DNA from: Sesamum alatum
Taxonomy: Eukaryota > Streptophyta > Magnoliopsida > Lamiales > Pedaliaceae
Direction of reading: 5' to 3'
Assembly (NCBI GenBank): GCA_034509735.1
Contig: JACGWO010000001.1
Span: 12,292,854 to 12,356,853 of the forward strand
Length of the DNA: 64,000 nt
Made by a program: the position numbers and the translations under genes. Shown in pieces: positions 12,250 to 24,001 of this stretch. The number at the start of each line of letters is the position of its first letter. Positions within the stretch are counted from its first letter, which is position 1. The notes below the pieces were generated by a model, which worked only from the letters and a program-made list of their open reading frames with translations, was not told the DNA's origin and did not search any database.

Positions 12250-13304
12250 TAATAATATTCATCGTTTTCACCTAAAAAACAAATTTAAGGTACATTTATT
12301 TTTATGCTAATTTGACCAGTTTCAATTAATGTACATGCTCTTGCCGACTTTTAATTTTTTAAAAGATATTATAAGTGTCACGAATTAATAATAATAATAA
12401 TATTCTACGTTAGCCTTATTTAGGATTTGACCGTCAGTTCCCTCCCACCATCACCACCATTATTCATATACACTACACAGCATTTCTTTTTTATTTTGTG
12501 AAATTAAAAAAATAACCTATATATATACATATATTAAAGTATGATTATTCAGATGTATTAGATCTTGACAGATATATATTATTACCTATCGCATGTGGCC
12601 GCAATTAATACACAAATTTTCTGCAACAACAAACTTCATATATGACCATAAAACCCATCTGCAAAAATATTCTAGTAATTAAATGCATTAGTGATAATTA
12701 ATTAATTATGTTTTACATGACGATTTATTATTACTCTCTAACTATTATAGTTCAAGTTCAACAATAACCCGATAAGAATAATTAGAATTTTTTGATCGTT
12801 TTTTATTCACTCCTTATGGAAAATCGAGAAATTCGTATCATATTAGACATAACAAATTTATTTATTTTTAGAAATTGGAAGGGTGTCCCCTACTTTAGGC
12901 CACTGACCGGACATAAGACAGCCAGCTTTAGCATTGCCGGCCACCTTTGCTGTTTTTCTCCAAACACTTGTATTCATCATCAATTGCCTGAAAAGCATTC
13001 AAATTAATGCTTCTTTTTTTTCCTGTCACCCTCATCTTCCTTGTTTGTTCATTGTTTTCGACTTATTCCTAGTATGTTCATGAACCTCAATCATATCTCA
13101 TCACCATAATTATAATTCTTTCTTTTTTCCTCAAACAAAATCGATATTACATATTGTATATTTGCATTTTGATCTTGTTTCACATTAATTGCAGATGAGT
13201 AGTTTGTGTATTTTACAAACCTCGGCGTTTTGTCTTCATACTAAGATTCTTTTTCAAGACAAAATTATGAATTTAAAAGGTTAGAACAGACGTTGGCTTT
13301 ATAA
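12250..13304. other. intergenic, AT-rich
   Basis: Nothing recognisable. A 71-codon frame at 12792-13007 has no family resemblance. Confidence 0.4.
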
Positions 13305-13648
13305 GGGTAATTATAGCCACCTCTTCTAAAATTTGACATAATTATAAATACTCTCTCGTTGTTTGAAAAACTACAAATACCTCCGTGGGGTTTGTAATTT
13401 TTAACCAAAGGCCTGAAATTAATCATTTTGCCCTTAATTTTTTTTTAAATTATAAAAAAATCGGTCGAGGCAAATTGCATTATTGCTCATTTGTGTAGGC
13501 ATTTTGGTCAGTTCATTCCAAAAAATGGATGAAAATGGGTTATTTGTTAGACGGTTATAAACTTTAGGAAGTGTTTGTAATTTCTCAAACAATAATGAAG
13601 TATTTTCAATTATACCAAATCTCATGGGAGGTAGCTGTAATTTATCCT
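13305..13648. mobile_element. MITE, family M1 (copy C)
   Basis: The ends GGGTAATTATAGCCACC and GGTAGCTGTAATTTATCC are inverted repeats of the M1 family. This copy is shorter than the others and lacks part of the interior. Confidence 0.7.
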
Positions 13649-14008
13649 ATATATAATACAAGATATAATATGAACTTTTTTCTAGTATAAGAGCCGACAT
13701 TTAAACAGTAGAATGTCCTAGTGCTTTCGATTTTCATGAATTAGGTGATTGCAATTAAGGTTTCACAAGAATTTAAACAGCAAGATGTCCGTTAGATTGC
13801 ACTTAATTATCAGAAACGATGATTTTGGTGGGAAATTAGTGATTAATCATAAGTATGATTGCATTATCTTTCATTATGGATAAAAAAGCTGTCCAGCTCA
13901 TACATAATAGAAACAAATTTGGTATCTTAATTTCCTCTGCTGAGATGGATTATGGATAGGATTAGTACACGAGATGATTTGGGCGGCCATTTTGGTCAAT
14001 ATATCCAT

Positions 14009-14032
14009 ATATATATATATATATATATATAT
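14009..14032. repeat. (TA)n microsatellite
   Basis: Uninterrupted AT dinucleotide run of about 24 bp. Confidence 0.9.
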
Positions 14033-14104
14033 TGTCTCATCATCATCTTTTGTACCCTAAACACTTTGATTATTGAGCTAATTGCTTTCTAGGATTATTA
14101 ATTA

Positions 14105-14530
14105 GGATCTGTTTACAGTTACCTTTATTGAGGTTTCGTATAATTACAAATACCCCTCGTTGTTTGAAAGATTACAAATACTCTTTGAGGTTTGTAACCG
14201 TCTAACAAATAATTTATTTCCATCCATTTTCATAGGTGAACTGACCAAAAAGGGCCTTATGCACTGAATTATTTTTTATTTAATATTTAAAAAATTTTTG
14301 GACTACAATGTGCATGGAGAGATTTTTTAAGTTTTTTACATAGAGGAACAACAATACAATTTGTCTCGATTAATTTTTCTATAATTTTAATAAAAAGTTC
14401 AAGGGCAAAAAGTTAATTTCAAGCCTTTGGTTAAAATTATAAATCTCAAGGGGGTATTTATAATTTTTTAAACAATACAGAAATATTTATAATTATGCTA
14501 AAACTCATTAGAGGTGGCTGTAATTTACCC
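14105..14530. mobile_element. MITE, family M1 (copy D)
   Basis: M1 ends flanked on both sides by the perfect 9-mer tattaatta (14096-14104 and 14531-14539). This target duplication fixes the element borders and supports a Mutator-type origin. Confidence 0.8.
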
Positions 14531-14803
14531 TATTAATTAACGTTCCTTAGTCCATGGTAACAATTGCACTGCCATGCATATTCTCATGTCGACTGATCAG
14601 TTGTTCACTTTTTGTCTATGATTCAAATTTGACAACAATAGTTGTCGTGTTCATCAACAAATCAAACTCCAAGGTTATTGATTAACGTGATAATTATATC
14701 CACTTCATAAGAGGTATGATTTGGATCAGATGATCCTTTTTAAATTAATCTAATTGGTTGTTGAAAATCAACATAAAAAAGTAGGTTTTTGTGGGATTAT
14801 CGG

Positions 14804-15903
14804 ACTAGGTCTGTCAATGGGAAGGGTAAGACCTATCCAGATCCATGCCCAATAGAGACCCATATTATTAAATAATATCCATACCCTACTCAACCCCCTC
14901 AAGACCCAATGGATTTATAGACCCAATGCCATTGTTTTGGACCCAGTATTTTGGGTCTGGGTAGGGTCTAGACCCAATAATTTTTTTTATCCTTTTTTTT
15001 TTTCCTTCTTAATATTGTTGGATAATATTTGATAGTTTTACTTAAGACAAGATAATTTAAAAAGACTAATTAAATTTTATATTAAAGCAGAAACGATAAA
15101 GTATATTGGATACATACTAAACACAAATTTACTTAGATCAAAATCACCTAAATAAGACGAAATAGACTAATTATTTATATTGAAGATTATAATAAATGAT
15201 TATAAAATAGAAAGTTGTGTTTTGAAGTAGGAAAAAATTACTATATCATTTACTATATACATTAGATTTATCAATATATTTTTAATTTTTTAATTTTCCA
15301 TTTTTTACATAGAATTTATCAATATATTCAACATTACTTAAATCAATTTACAAATAACACTTTTTCGATAGAGTTTTTTTTAAAGAATATATCATTTACT
15401 ACAAAAAAAAATCTAATAAAAATACTAAATTTACATATTTTATAGTGATGAAATTTAATATTATAAAGCTTTGAGTTTCAATTTAATTACTTCAATCAAA
15501 TATTATTGTCTATCAAGATGTTGAAAAGTATATCTAGCATAATAAATATATTTATATAAGTTCATAACTAATTATTCAATTATTTGTTATTAAAAAATAT
15601 ACATGATTAGAATTACACGATAAATATTTTTATGATGTCTTAAGCTTTCGAGATTTATTTACTTGAATTTAGATAGATTGATAAATAATAATCCAATTAA
15701 ATTATAAAAAAAAGTAGAATTTTTTTTTGGGTCAAAATTGGGTACATATACTTATGGGTATTGATGGGTAGAAACCCTACCCAGACTGAATCTATATATT
15801 ATTAATGAGTTTGGGTCCAATTTTATTCATTGGGTCTTGGTATGAGTTTTTAAATTAATCTATGAATTTGAGTAGGGTCTTACCCTACCCATTTACACCC
15901 TAG
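14804..15903. mobile_element. hAT-like non-autonomous element, about 1.1 kb
   Basis: Left end ctaggtctgtcaatgggaag; the right end read inwards is ctagggtgtaaatgggtagg. Near-end segments rich in gggta/taccc repeat on both sides, and the interior is AT-rich and non-coding. The flanks are ATTATCGG (14796-14803) and ATTATCGA (15904-15911), an 8-bp target duplication with one mismatch, as expected of hAT elements. Confidence 0.7.
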
Positions 15904-15911
15904 ATTATCGA

Positions 15912-16600
15912 TAGCTACAAGGACATCATTTCAATAGTCGAATCAATAAAAGTTGTTCTTTAAAAGAGCACAAATTTAAAATAATGTGTATTTAATTCAC
16001 AAGGGCCTTTATGTTTTTTTGGACATGCTGACCATGTATGAAAATTATTATTCTAATTATTAAATTTTATGAAACGTCTATAATGAGTGCGGTTATAATA
16101 TGCTATTATTCAAAATTATTTATAATTTTATCCTACATATATGTTGGAGATGGTCTTTTAACCTAGACAAACTGAATGACAAGAAAAAATTGATAGAATA
16201 TTTCGGATATTTATGGTACAATTATTGTGCAATAAATATAATAATTGAGTAGGAAAAGAAAAATAAATAATAAAAGGCCCACCAGAGGCACGTTGACGGT
16301 GAGTTAAGGCAGCCCATTGGGCCCGACAGAAGGTAAAGACCAACAACTAGAAATCAAGTCTACATAAGGCTAAAATATTCTGCGAGTTTGCAGAAAAAAG
16401 GCCCACAAGAGGCCCAAAGCGGGCACATGTGCGGCCGACAACGAGTGATCCATGGCTCAAACCCGCCGCCCCGCGTGTGTGGGCTGGGACTCGCGCCATG
16501 GCACATGGGCTGCCCACCCCCAAACCCCCACCACCTATTCTGCGTTTTGACTCAACCATGTTTTTTTTTGTAACGTTTCTTGTTGTCTTGTCTGAGATAT
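15912..16600. other. intergenic / upstream of DUF760 gene
   Basis: Contains several GGCCCA/TGGGCC motifs between 16275 and 16520, a site often found upstream of housekeeping and plastid-related plant genes. No gene recognised. Confidence 0.35.
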
Positions 16601-16604
16601 ATAT

Positions 16605-16637
<33 letters not shown>
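16605..16637. repeat. (TA)n microsatellite next to a promoter
   Basis: AT dinucleotide run ending about 80 bp before the start codon of the DUF760 gene; it probably lies in the promoter or leader. Confidence 0.85.
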
Positions 16638-16638
<1 letters not shown>

Positions 16639-16715
16639 CTGTGGCTGTAGCAGTTACTGCGAAGGGCCCATCGGAGAGGGAGAAGGCAGAGAAACGACGT
16701 GGTGATTGGTTGTCA

Positions 16716-19700
16716 ATGGCAACCTTCGCCTCCTTTCTTTCCTGTTCTTCTCCTCCTCCGCCTCTCCCTTCATTGGGACGTTCGTTGCATCCTCGTGTTT
16801 TGCCTTCGTTGTCCTTTTCTGTTGTTAGGCCCACAAGAATTTCTGGTAAATCCCCAAATTTGGGAATCCGGGTTTTTGCTTCTTCTTCTTCTGTTTGGGA
16901 TTTTAGTGCCGGCGACGATAGTTCGAGGTCGAAGGTGAGTTTTCTCTTTGTTTTTGAGGAGTTTGCTACTTAATTTTGATTTGGTATTGTTGATTACTTG
17001 ATTTGAGGTTTGAATATATCTGTTTAGTGCTTGAATTTTTCTGAATTTTCGAAAAACTTTAGAGGTAGTTATAGTAGTATATATGTGGAGTGAATACAAG
17101 GAAAAACGAGGACAATTTCTTCGCTTGTGTGAAGTTAAAATTATGTTGCGTCAAATCATGGGCACAAGTAGTATCCACAATTCGGTTTCTTTTGGATTAG
17201 GAAGCTAGTATGTCGATTAAAATTTGAAGCTAATTCATGTTGTTGCAAATAATCTTGTGAGGGCAGTGAGCACCAGCTGCCGTTCTTGTTATTCGCGTAA
17301 AAATGTAGCTCGATTTTCACCTAAGATAGACAGAAAATAGTGGATGCAAAAAGGAACTAAGCAAGAGATTCTTATGTGTATTATGAAATTTTCGGGGCCT
17401 GGCTTAATGCTTTCTATCTTTCAGAAATCAGTCCTATTTAATTTAGTACGTGATATAGAGCCCCTGGATGTGAGCCTTCTCCAGAAAGATGTTCCGCCTA
17501 CGACTATAGATGCCATGAAGAGGACCATATCTGGCATGTTGGGTTTGCTGCCTTCGGATCAATTTCAAGTTATGATTGAAGCTTTATGGGAACCACTCTC
17601 CAAGCTGTTGGTTTCCTCCATGATGACAGGGTATGTCACTTTCTTTGACATTCTAACAATCAATTGCATTATCTATAAACCAAAAGAATCAATTTGATAT
17701 AGCATGGTGGGAAGAAAGATAGTAAAGATTTCTTATAAGATGCAGACTTATGATTAAGATGCCATTTTTAGATTAAGTGAGGTTTAATAAACCTCTGTCT
17801 GTCACAATGAGGAAGCCGGGACCTAGTAACTCATTTAACCAGTGATCTTGTAGGCTTATGTATTACTAAAGCATGATTTGGTGCATTAAATCTTTGTTTG
17901 AAAGAATTCTTTTGCAGTACAAAAAATACTTCTTCCTTCGAAATTTTTTGTCTCTGTGTGTATTTGATAAACAAAGATTGAAGAAATGGGTTAAGTAAAT
18001 GTAGAGATGATGCATTGTTATAATTTTGAACTGGAATATTCACTCTCGTTAAATGTTTGTTCAGTAGGCTGCCCTTCCATCGATTTTATGGTCTATGTCA
18101 GGCATAATCTAACTTGATAACTTCATTGTTGCGCTCATAGCTTAACAGATAGACAGTTTATAGAATACAGAGACGGTCTTCAAATGGCCCTCTAATGAGG
18201 ATAACATGTATTTGTATAGACCTTCATCATGTTGTTATTCTGGCATAGTATTGAATTGTTATGTCAGCCAGGGGACTTGTTGCTGGTGGAACTGTGATCC
18301 CTGTTATGTATCCGAATTTATATATGCCACTCGGCTTGGGAACATTGTATTTCTGGTGCATTTCTAGGCTGGAGTTATCATGTCAACATTATGTTATATA
18401 TTATACCGAGTAGCTCTGACATCATTGTAAGAATGCCCATCACATTTCTTTCTAAGAGCATATTCTGGATGGCAGTACTGAGATATCATCTGCTAAGGGT
18501 AACATTTGATGTCAAGATGCCTGAATTGGATGGAACTTTCACTTAATTGAGTCATGTTTCATGCAGGTACACACTGCGAAATGCTGAATATAGGCTTAGT
18601 CTTGAGAGAAATCTTGAGATATGTGAAGGAAATAATGATAAATTAAAAATCGAAGATTCTAAACTTGGAACTGAAGGGGCACATCTGGAGGACAAAAGAA
18701 TTAGTGGAAACTTCAGCCAAGAAAGCTCGCCAACTTCTGATGAAACAGAAGTAACATATGACATTCCCGATTTTGGTGAAATGACCCCTGAAGCTCGGCA
18801 GTACATTTTGAAGTTGCATTCTCGTTTATCTTCAGCCAAAAAGGTGTGCTTTTGTAATGTGTAAGCTGTATTGCCTGATATACTACTAACTTCTCATGCT
18901 TAGCTTTTGTTTCCATTCTGTGTTGCCAGCATTTTGGGTTTGTAGTAGGAGTTCGATGTCTTTGAGGACAAATATAGTCCTAGTCTCCTAGAGAAACAAG
19001 AAAGGCCTTGACAGACAGTTTGATGAGCTGGGAGTAACCTAAATATATTCTGCCATAAAGATCTACAACTTAGTTGGGTTAGAAATAGAAGGCCTCCGCA
19101 TCCGAAGCCTGTCCATATATACACAGACAATCATATTATATGTGCATTGATAGGTAGATTAGAATTTCTGATATAATTATGGGATTTTATGCACTGGTAC
19201 CTGCACTGGATAGTCAATTGTTGCATTAAGCAGCAAAGCAAGCATGATTGTCATGATTTATGTGGTTGGACATTTTTGTAACTGATAGTTGATTGGACTT
19301 GTTTCCTTTTGTGTTTTCTATGTAATAGGTGCTTTCTGTTTCTTACGTTTGGCTATGAAGCTTATTCTTCGTTGTCCAAAATGTAATTTTATGTTCTTAT
19401 GTATTATTGTTATCTCACCCTTTTCAGGAGCTCCATGAAGTTAAGAGGAAAAGTGCAGCTCTTCAGATGCAACAGTTTGTTGGGGAAGAAAAGAATGATT
19501 TATTGGATTACTTGAGATCTTTGCAACCAGAAAAGGTGAAACATACACATATATAATTCCACCGACTTATAAGGAGTGTCTGTGCTCTCAACTAGCGCAA
19601 GAAGGATTATGAATTAAATTGACAGGCTTTTGATTGTTATAATTCAAATTTGCAAATTTGCAAATGTCTTTAGTAAATGAAACTTGCCACCTATATTTCT

Positions 19701-20908
19701 CCTTGGCATGTTTCTTACTGTTTTTTGTCCAGCTGAATGCAACTCATGTTTTTGCTATACCTTGCTGATAGATCTAACTTTTTCCATTTCAACGCTTTCG
19801 GTTGCATATAAGCTCCTGAGCAGATCCTTTTCAGAATATCTTATTGGTTATGACTTATTCTAATGTTGGTTTGAGGGCACATATTGCCTCTATCATACAC
19901 CAGTATAGTTGCCATGGAGCTAACTATAATTTCAAACTTATTGAATGTACATATATAATTCCATGCCAAGCAAGTAAATGTTTTAATAAAAAGAATTTCA
20001 ATTTTTCTGAAGATTGTTTTTTGCATGTAAACTTTTGAAATCCTTCTTCACTTTGTGAAGCGTATAACAGCAGCGAAACTACCATTTCATTTTCGTTCAT
20101 GGAGAAAAGGATGTTCATCATATAGTTGGATATTGCACACTTTCATCAACTCTTTGTGCTTCCTCCTCCTTTCTGTGCATGTGTTTCTGTAACTGTAATG
20201 ATTAATCTACTTTTGTGAACAGGTAGCCGAGCTATCAGAACCAACATCACCTGAATTGAAAGATACAATCCATTCAGTAGTACATGGTCTCTTGGCTACC
20301 CTTTCTCCTAAGATGCACTCGAAAGGCCCTGATCTGGGTGACAACAGTACTATAGGAGCTGTAGACGTTGAAACTGAAGGAGATTGTGTTGATCTTGTCG
20401 AGAACACCTCTCTTCAATTCCAGCCCCTTATTTCATTGCCACGTGATTATCTGGCTCGCTTACTTTTTTGGTTAGTCTATATTTCTTGCTATTTACTTTT
20501 GTCTCAAGACATCATTTTATGCTCATTTGTTCAAATCATTATAGAGACAGCAGCTTGACAATCTTTTCCTATTGTGTTTTTCCTTCTCTTTCACCTTTGA
20601 GGCCCTTCTGCTGTTAATTGAGCTGCAGATTGCCTCTACAATATTAAGACTCATGTCGATTCTTTGTTTTCTGGCGCGTAGGCCATATCAAGAGTATAGA
20701 AATATGACATGCTGTTGATACCTCAGCAAAATAATTTTGCTTTTGAGTGCTGCCCAAATTCACAGTTTACATATAACTTGGTTTTATCAGGTGCATGTTG
20801 CTGGGACACTACCTTAGAGGCCTAGAATACCGGTTGGAGCTTATGGAGCTTCTGTCGTTGCCATACGTTGCAGAGAGCGATTCTTCCAGTGGCGAACAAG
20901 TTGTTTAG
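16716..20908 (+). CDS. chloroplast DUF760 protein (UV-B-induced At3g17800-like)
   Basis: Six exons: 16716-16934, 17425-17630, 18567-18843, 19428-19535, 20223-20470 and 20791-20908. All have GT..AG borders and matching phases and give about 391 residues. The first ~55 residues are rich in Ser, Pro and Arg without acidic residues, like a plastid transit peptide. DUF760 helices follow (DIEPLDVSLLQKDVP; IEALWEPLSKLLVSSMMTGYTLRN) and a second copy sits near the C terminus (FQPLISLPRDYLARLLFW..MLLGHYLRGLEYRLEL). The molecular function of DUF760 is not known; the Arabidopsis relative is UV-B responsive. The start ATG at 16716 was chosen because the in-frame codons upstream lack another ATG. Confidence 0.88.
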
Positions 20909-21247
20909 AAGCAATTGAACTATCTTTACTTGATTTCATGTGTACATAGATACTAGTTATCTTATGTATAGAAACACCATCTGTTTGACAGCACTGCTAG
21001 AACCACATTGTATTGCCAGTTCCTTTCTTTTTGTGCGACAAAAAAATTCTTGTTCGAGTCAAGTTTGATCAGACATTAAGAGTAGTTAATTATTAAACTA
21101 TCAAAACCAGTTTTATATCTGTGCTGCCTGTCTATATTACACTTATCTACTAATAAACAAGAATAGAACAGAGACAACATAGATTTGAGTCCCAGCATGA
21201 TGCTATAGTCCATAAATATACCCAAATGTTGGTCGAAACTGCCAGTT

Positions 21248-23176
21248 ATGCTTCACTTCATGCACCATCTGCCCCACACAGCGTCGCCATCAAGAGTTCC
21301 ATTCACAGCGCTCCGGTTTCCTCAACTCCGCTGCATTTCTGCGAAGCTCTGTCGCTCAGTTTCTTCAAACGATTCAAGCTTGCCTAACACAAATGATCTC
21401 TCCCGCCTCTTACAAGGTCGCATCACACGCCCTCACCTCCTCCAAGTACACGCCCGCATTTTCCGCCTCAATGAACACCAGAACAATCTCATTGCTACTC
21501 GTCTCATTGGCCACTACCCTTCAAGTTTGGCGCTCAAAGTCTTCTGTTCTTTACGAGAACCCAATATCTTCCCGTTCAATGCAATCATCAGAGTGTTGGC
21601 CGAGGAGGGTCTTTACTTGAAAGCGCTTCTGATTTTCAAGGAACTGAAATTTCGGCGTCTTTTGCCCAATGACTTGACCTTTTCTTTTCTTCTCAAGGCG
21701 TGTTCTAGAGATGGTGTTGGTGTGAATTGCGTTAAGCAAGTGCATTGCCATGTTGTGAAATCGGGTTTTATGTTTGATTCTTTTGTTTGCAATGGTTTGC
21801 TTGTGGTTTATGTCAAGGCAGTTAAGGATTTAGTTTCAGCTCGCCAAGTGTTTGATGAAATGCCGGATAGAAATTTGGTTTGTTGTTGGACTTCTTTGAT
21901 TTCTGGGTATGCTAGACTGGGATTAGCTGAAGAAGCCTTGAAGCTGTTTATGGTAATGCTGAAGGAAAATCTGCGGCCTGGAAGTGATACCATGGTAAGT
22001 GTTCTATCTGCATGTTCAAGCCTTAATACTCTAGACATTGAGAAATGGTTGAATCTACTGACACAATGTGCAAACGACTTCCGCTGCAATAATTTAGGTT
22101 GTGATTATGTGAATATTATACTCGTTTATTTGTATGGAAAATGCAAAAAGGCCGAGAAGAGTAGGGAAGCATTTGATAAAATTTCTGATAATGGGAAAAG
22201 GAGTACTGTTCTTTCTTGGAACGCTATGATAGGAGCTTATGTTCAAAATGGTTGTGATTTGGAGGCTCTGACCCTTTTCAAGTCGATGATGGAGAATTAT
22301 GATTGTCGTCCCAACCACGTCACTATGGTCAGTGTGCTCTCAGCTTGTGCTGAAATCGGGGATTTAGACCTTGGCATGTGGGTTCATGGATACATGAGAA
22401 CTAGAGGGCACAAAGGTGTGCTATCATCAAATGTAAATCTTGCCACTGCATTGATAAATATGTATTCTAAATGTGGGAGTTTGGATGAGGCAAGGAAGGT
22501 TTTTGACCAAATTAGTGAGAAAGATGTGGTTTCATTCAATGCCATGATCATAGGTCTTGCTGTAAACGGCGAGGGAGAGGAGGCTTTAAGACTTTTCTCC
22601 AAAATGCAGGAGCTTTGTCTATGTCCCGATTCTGGAACTCTCCTTGGTGCGTTATGTGCATGTAGTCACTCCGGTCTGTTAGATAAAGGGCGTGAAATTT
22701 TTAAAGAGATGAGGCGAGAGAGTTCCATCCCACCTAAATTGGAACACTACGCTTGCTATATAGATCTTCTATCTCGGTCAGGCTTCATTGAAGAAGCTCT
22801 TGGAGTCGCCACTTCTATGCCTTTCGAACCTAATAATTTTGTGTGGGGCTCTCTGCTCTCTGGGTGTGTGCTACACAATAGGTTAGAATTGGCTCAGGTT
22901 ATTTCCAGCATGCTTGTTACTGTCGATCCTGAGAACTCTGCTGGCTATGTTATGCTGTCTAATTCATTTGCTGCCGATTGTCAATGGCGTGATGTCTTGA
23001 AACTGAGGGGGGTTATGAGGGCAAAAGGGGTCAGCAAGCAACCGGGGCGCAGTTGGATCAACATCGGTGGCGTGGTGCATGAATTTGTTGCTGGCTCTGC
23101 CTCATATCTCCAGATTGGAAGCATTCATGAAATGATGCAGTCATTGTTGAAAGAAATGCGGTTATCCAGTCCGTAG
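21248..23176 (+). CDS. pentatricopeptide repeat protein, PLS/E subclass
   Basis: Single exon of 642 codons, typical of plant PPR genes. Tandem PPR motifs run from about residue 95 to 560, for example WTSLISGYARLGLAEEALKLF, WNAMIGAYVQNGCDLEALTLF and FNAMIIGLAVNGEGEEALRLF. The C terminus has an E-type tail (GRSWINIGGVVHEFVAGSAS) and stops before any DYW deaminase domain. The first ~40 residues are basic and lack acidic residues, suggesting mitochondrial or plastid import. E-class members usually select sites for C-to-U RNA editing; the target here cannot be deduced by eye. The stop is followed by AT-rich DNA. Confidence 0.93.
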   Translation: MLHFMHHLPHTASPSRVPFTALRFPQLRCISAKLCRSVSSNDSSLPNTNDLSRLLQGRITRPHLLQVHARIFRLNEHQNNLIATRLIGHYPSSLALKVFCSLREPNIFPFNAIIRVLAEEGLYLKALLIFKELKFRRLLPNDLTFSFLLKACSRDGVGVNCVKQVHCHVVKSGFMFDSFVCNGLLVVYVKAVKDLVSARQVFDEMPDRNLVCCWTSLISGYARLGLAEEALKLFMVMLKENLRPGSDTMVSVLSACSSLNTLDIEKWLNLLTQCANDFRCNNLGCDYVNIILVYLYGKCKKAEKSREAFDKISDNGKRSTVLSWNAMIGAYVQNGCDLEALTLFKSMMENYDCRPNHVTMVSVLSACAEIGDLDLGMWVHGYMRTRGHKGVLSSNVNLATALINMYSKCGSLDEARKVFDQISEKDVVSFNAMIIGLAVNGEGEEALRLFSKMQELCLCPDSGTLLGALCACSHSGLLDKGREIFKEMRRESSIPPKLEHYACYIDLLSRSGFIEEALGVATSMPFEPNNFVWGSLLSGCVLHNRLELAQVISSMLVTVDPENSAGYVMLSNSFAADCQWRDVLKLRGVMRAKGVSKQPGRSWINIGGVVHEFVAGSASYLQIGSIHEMMQSLLKEMRLSSP

Positions 23177-24001
23177 ACTAATTACTTTTTCTTGATGTCT
23201 TGTTCATATTATCTGAAATTGATCAACTAATATATTCATAATTAGAAAATTGTCATTGGTAGTTTCCAAATTGAGCATGAATATGATATAATTAACATAT
23301 CCTATTTTTCCTTGATCCCTAGCTCCATTACGGCTTTTAGCTCAGAATTCCAACTATATATGTTATTCTTGACTTGGATTGATTATGGAAATAAAGGGAA
23401 TTTTAGTTCTAAGTTAAGATGACAAATGTTAAAAGAGTACATAGTAGTACTTCATAAAAGTTTCCTAAAATATTTGAACAAATCGAATCTTTAGAGATTT
23501 TGATACGTTTTGGGGAAGATATACGAATTTATGGTTATTTTCTGATTTACATAATATATCAAGATTTGTGACGAAATAGGAAATTTTGAATTTTTATAAA
23601 AGCTAGTGTTAATAAGATATATATGTGAAGAATCTAACCATTGATTGGATATGGATTCCACACGCGTCGAAATCGCGAGTTGGGGTGGATCACTTGAATG
23701 AAATCTAAATCTGCATGCATGAGATAGACGATTAGAGTCTCTCTCTCTCTCTCAGCCTCCAACAAAACCAAAACCCTAAAGGAAGTTCCTTATTTTCTGT
23801 AAATACGTTCGAGTGTTTCTCTCTCTATAATCATTCATCAGAGAGAAAACTCTCTCTCTAGAATCACTCAGTTGAGGAGTTTGTTTCCGTAATAACAACC
23901 GAGGCCTTTGCACCCCTTTAAAAACCTCACTTTAAATCCCAGCATTAAAACCCCCATAACTCGTCAAGATTTTCTCTTAATTGGTTATCAGTTACGATAT
24001 T
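23177..24001 (+). other. PPR-PUF spacer with PUF 5' leader
   Basis: The right half (about 23740-24001) is CT-rich with several ctctctct runs and is probably the 5' UTR of the PUF gene. Otherwise no feature. Confidence 0.4.
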
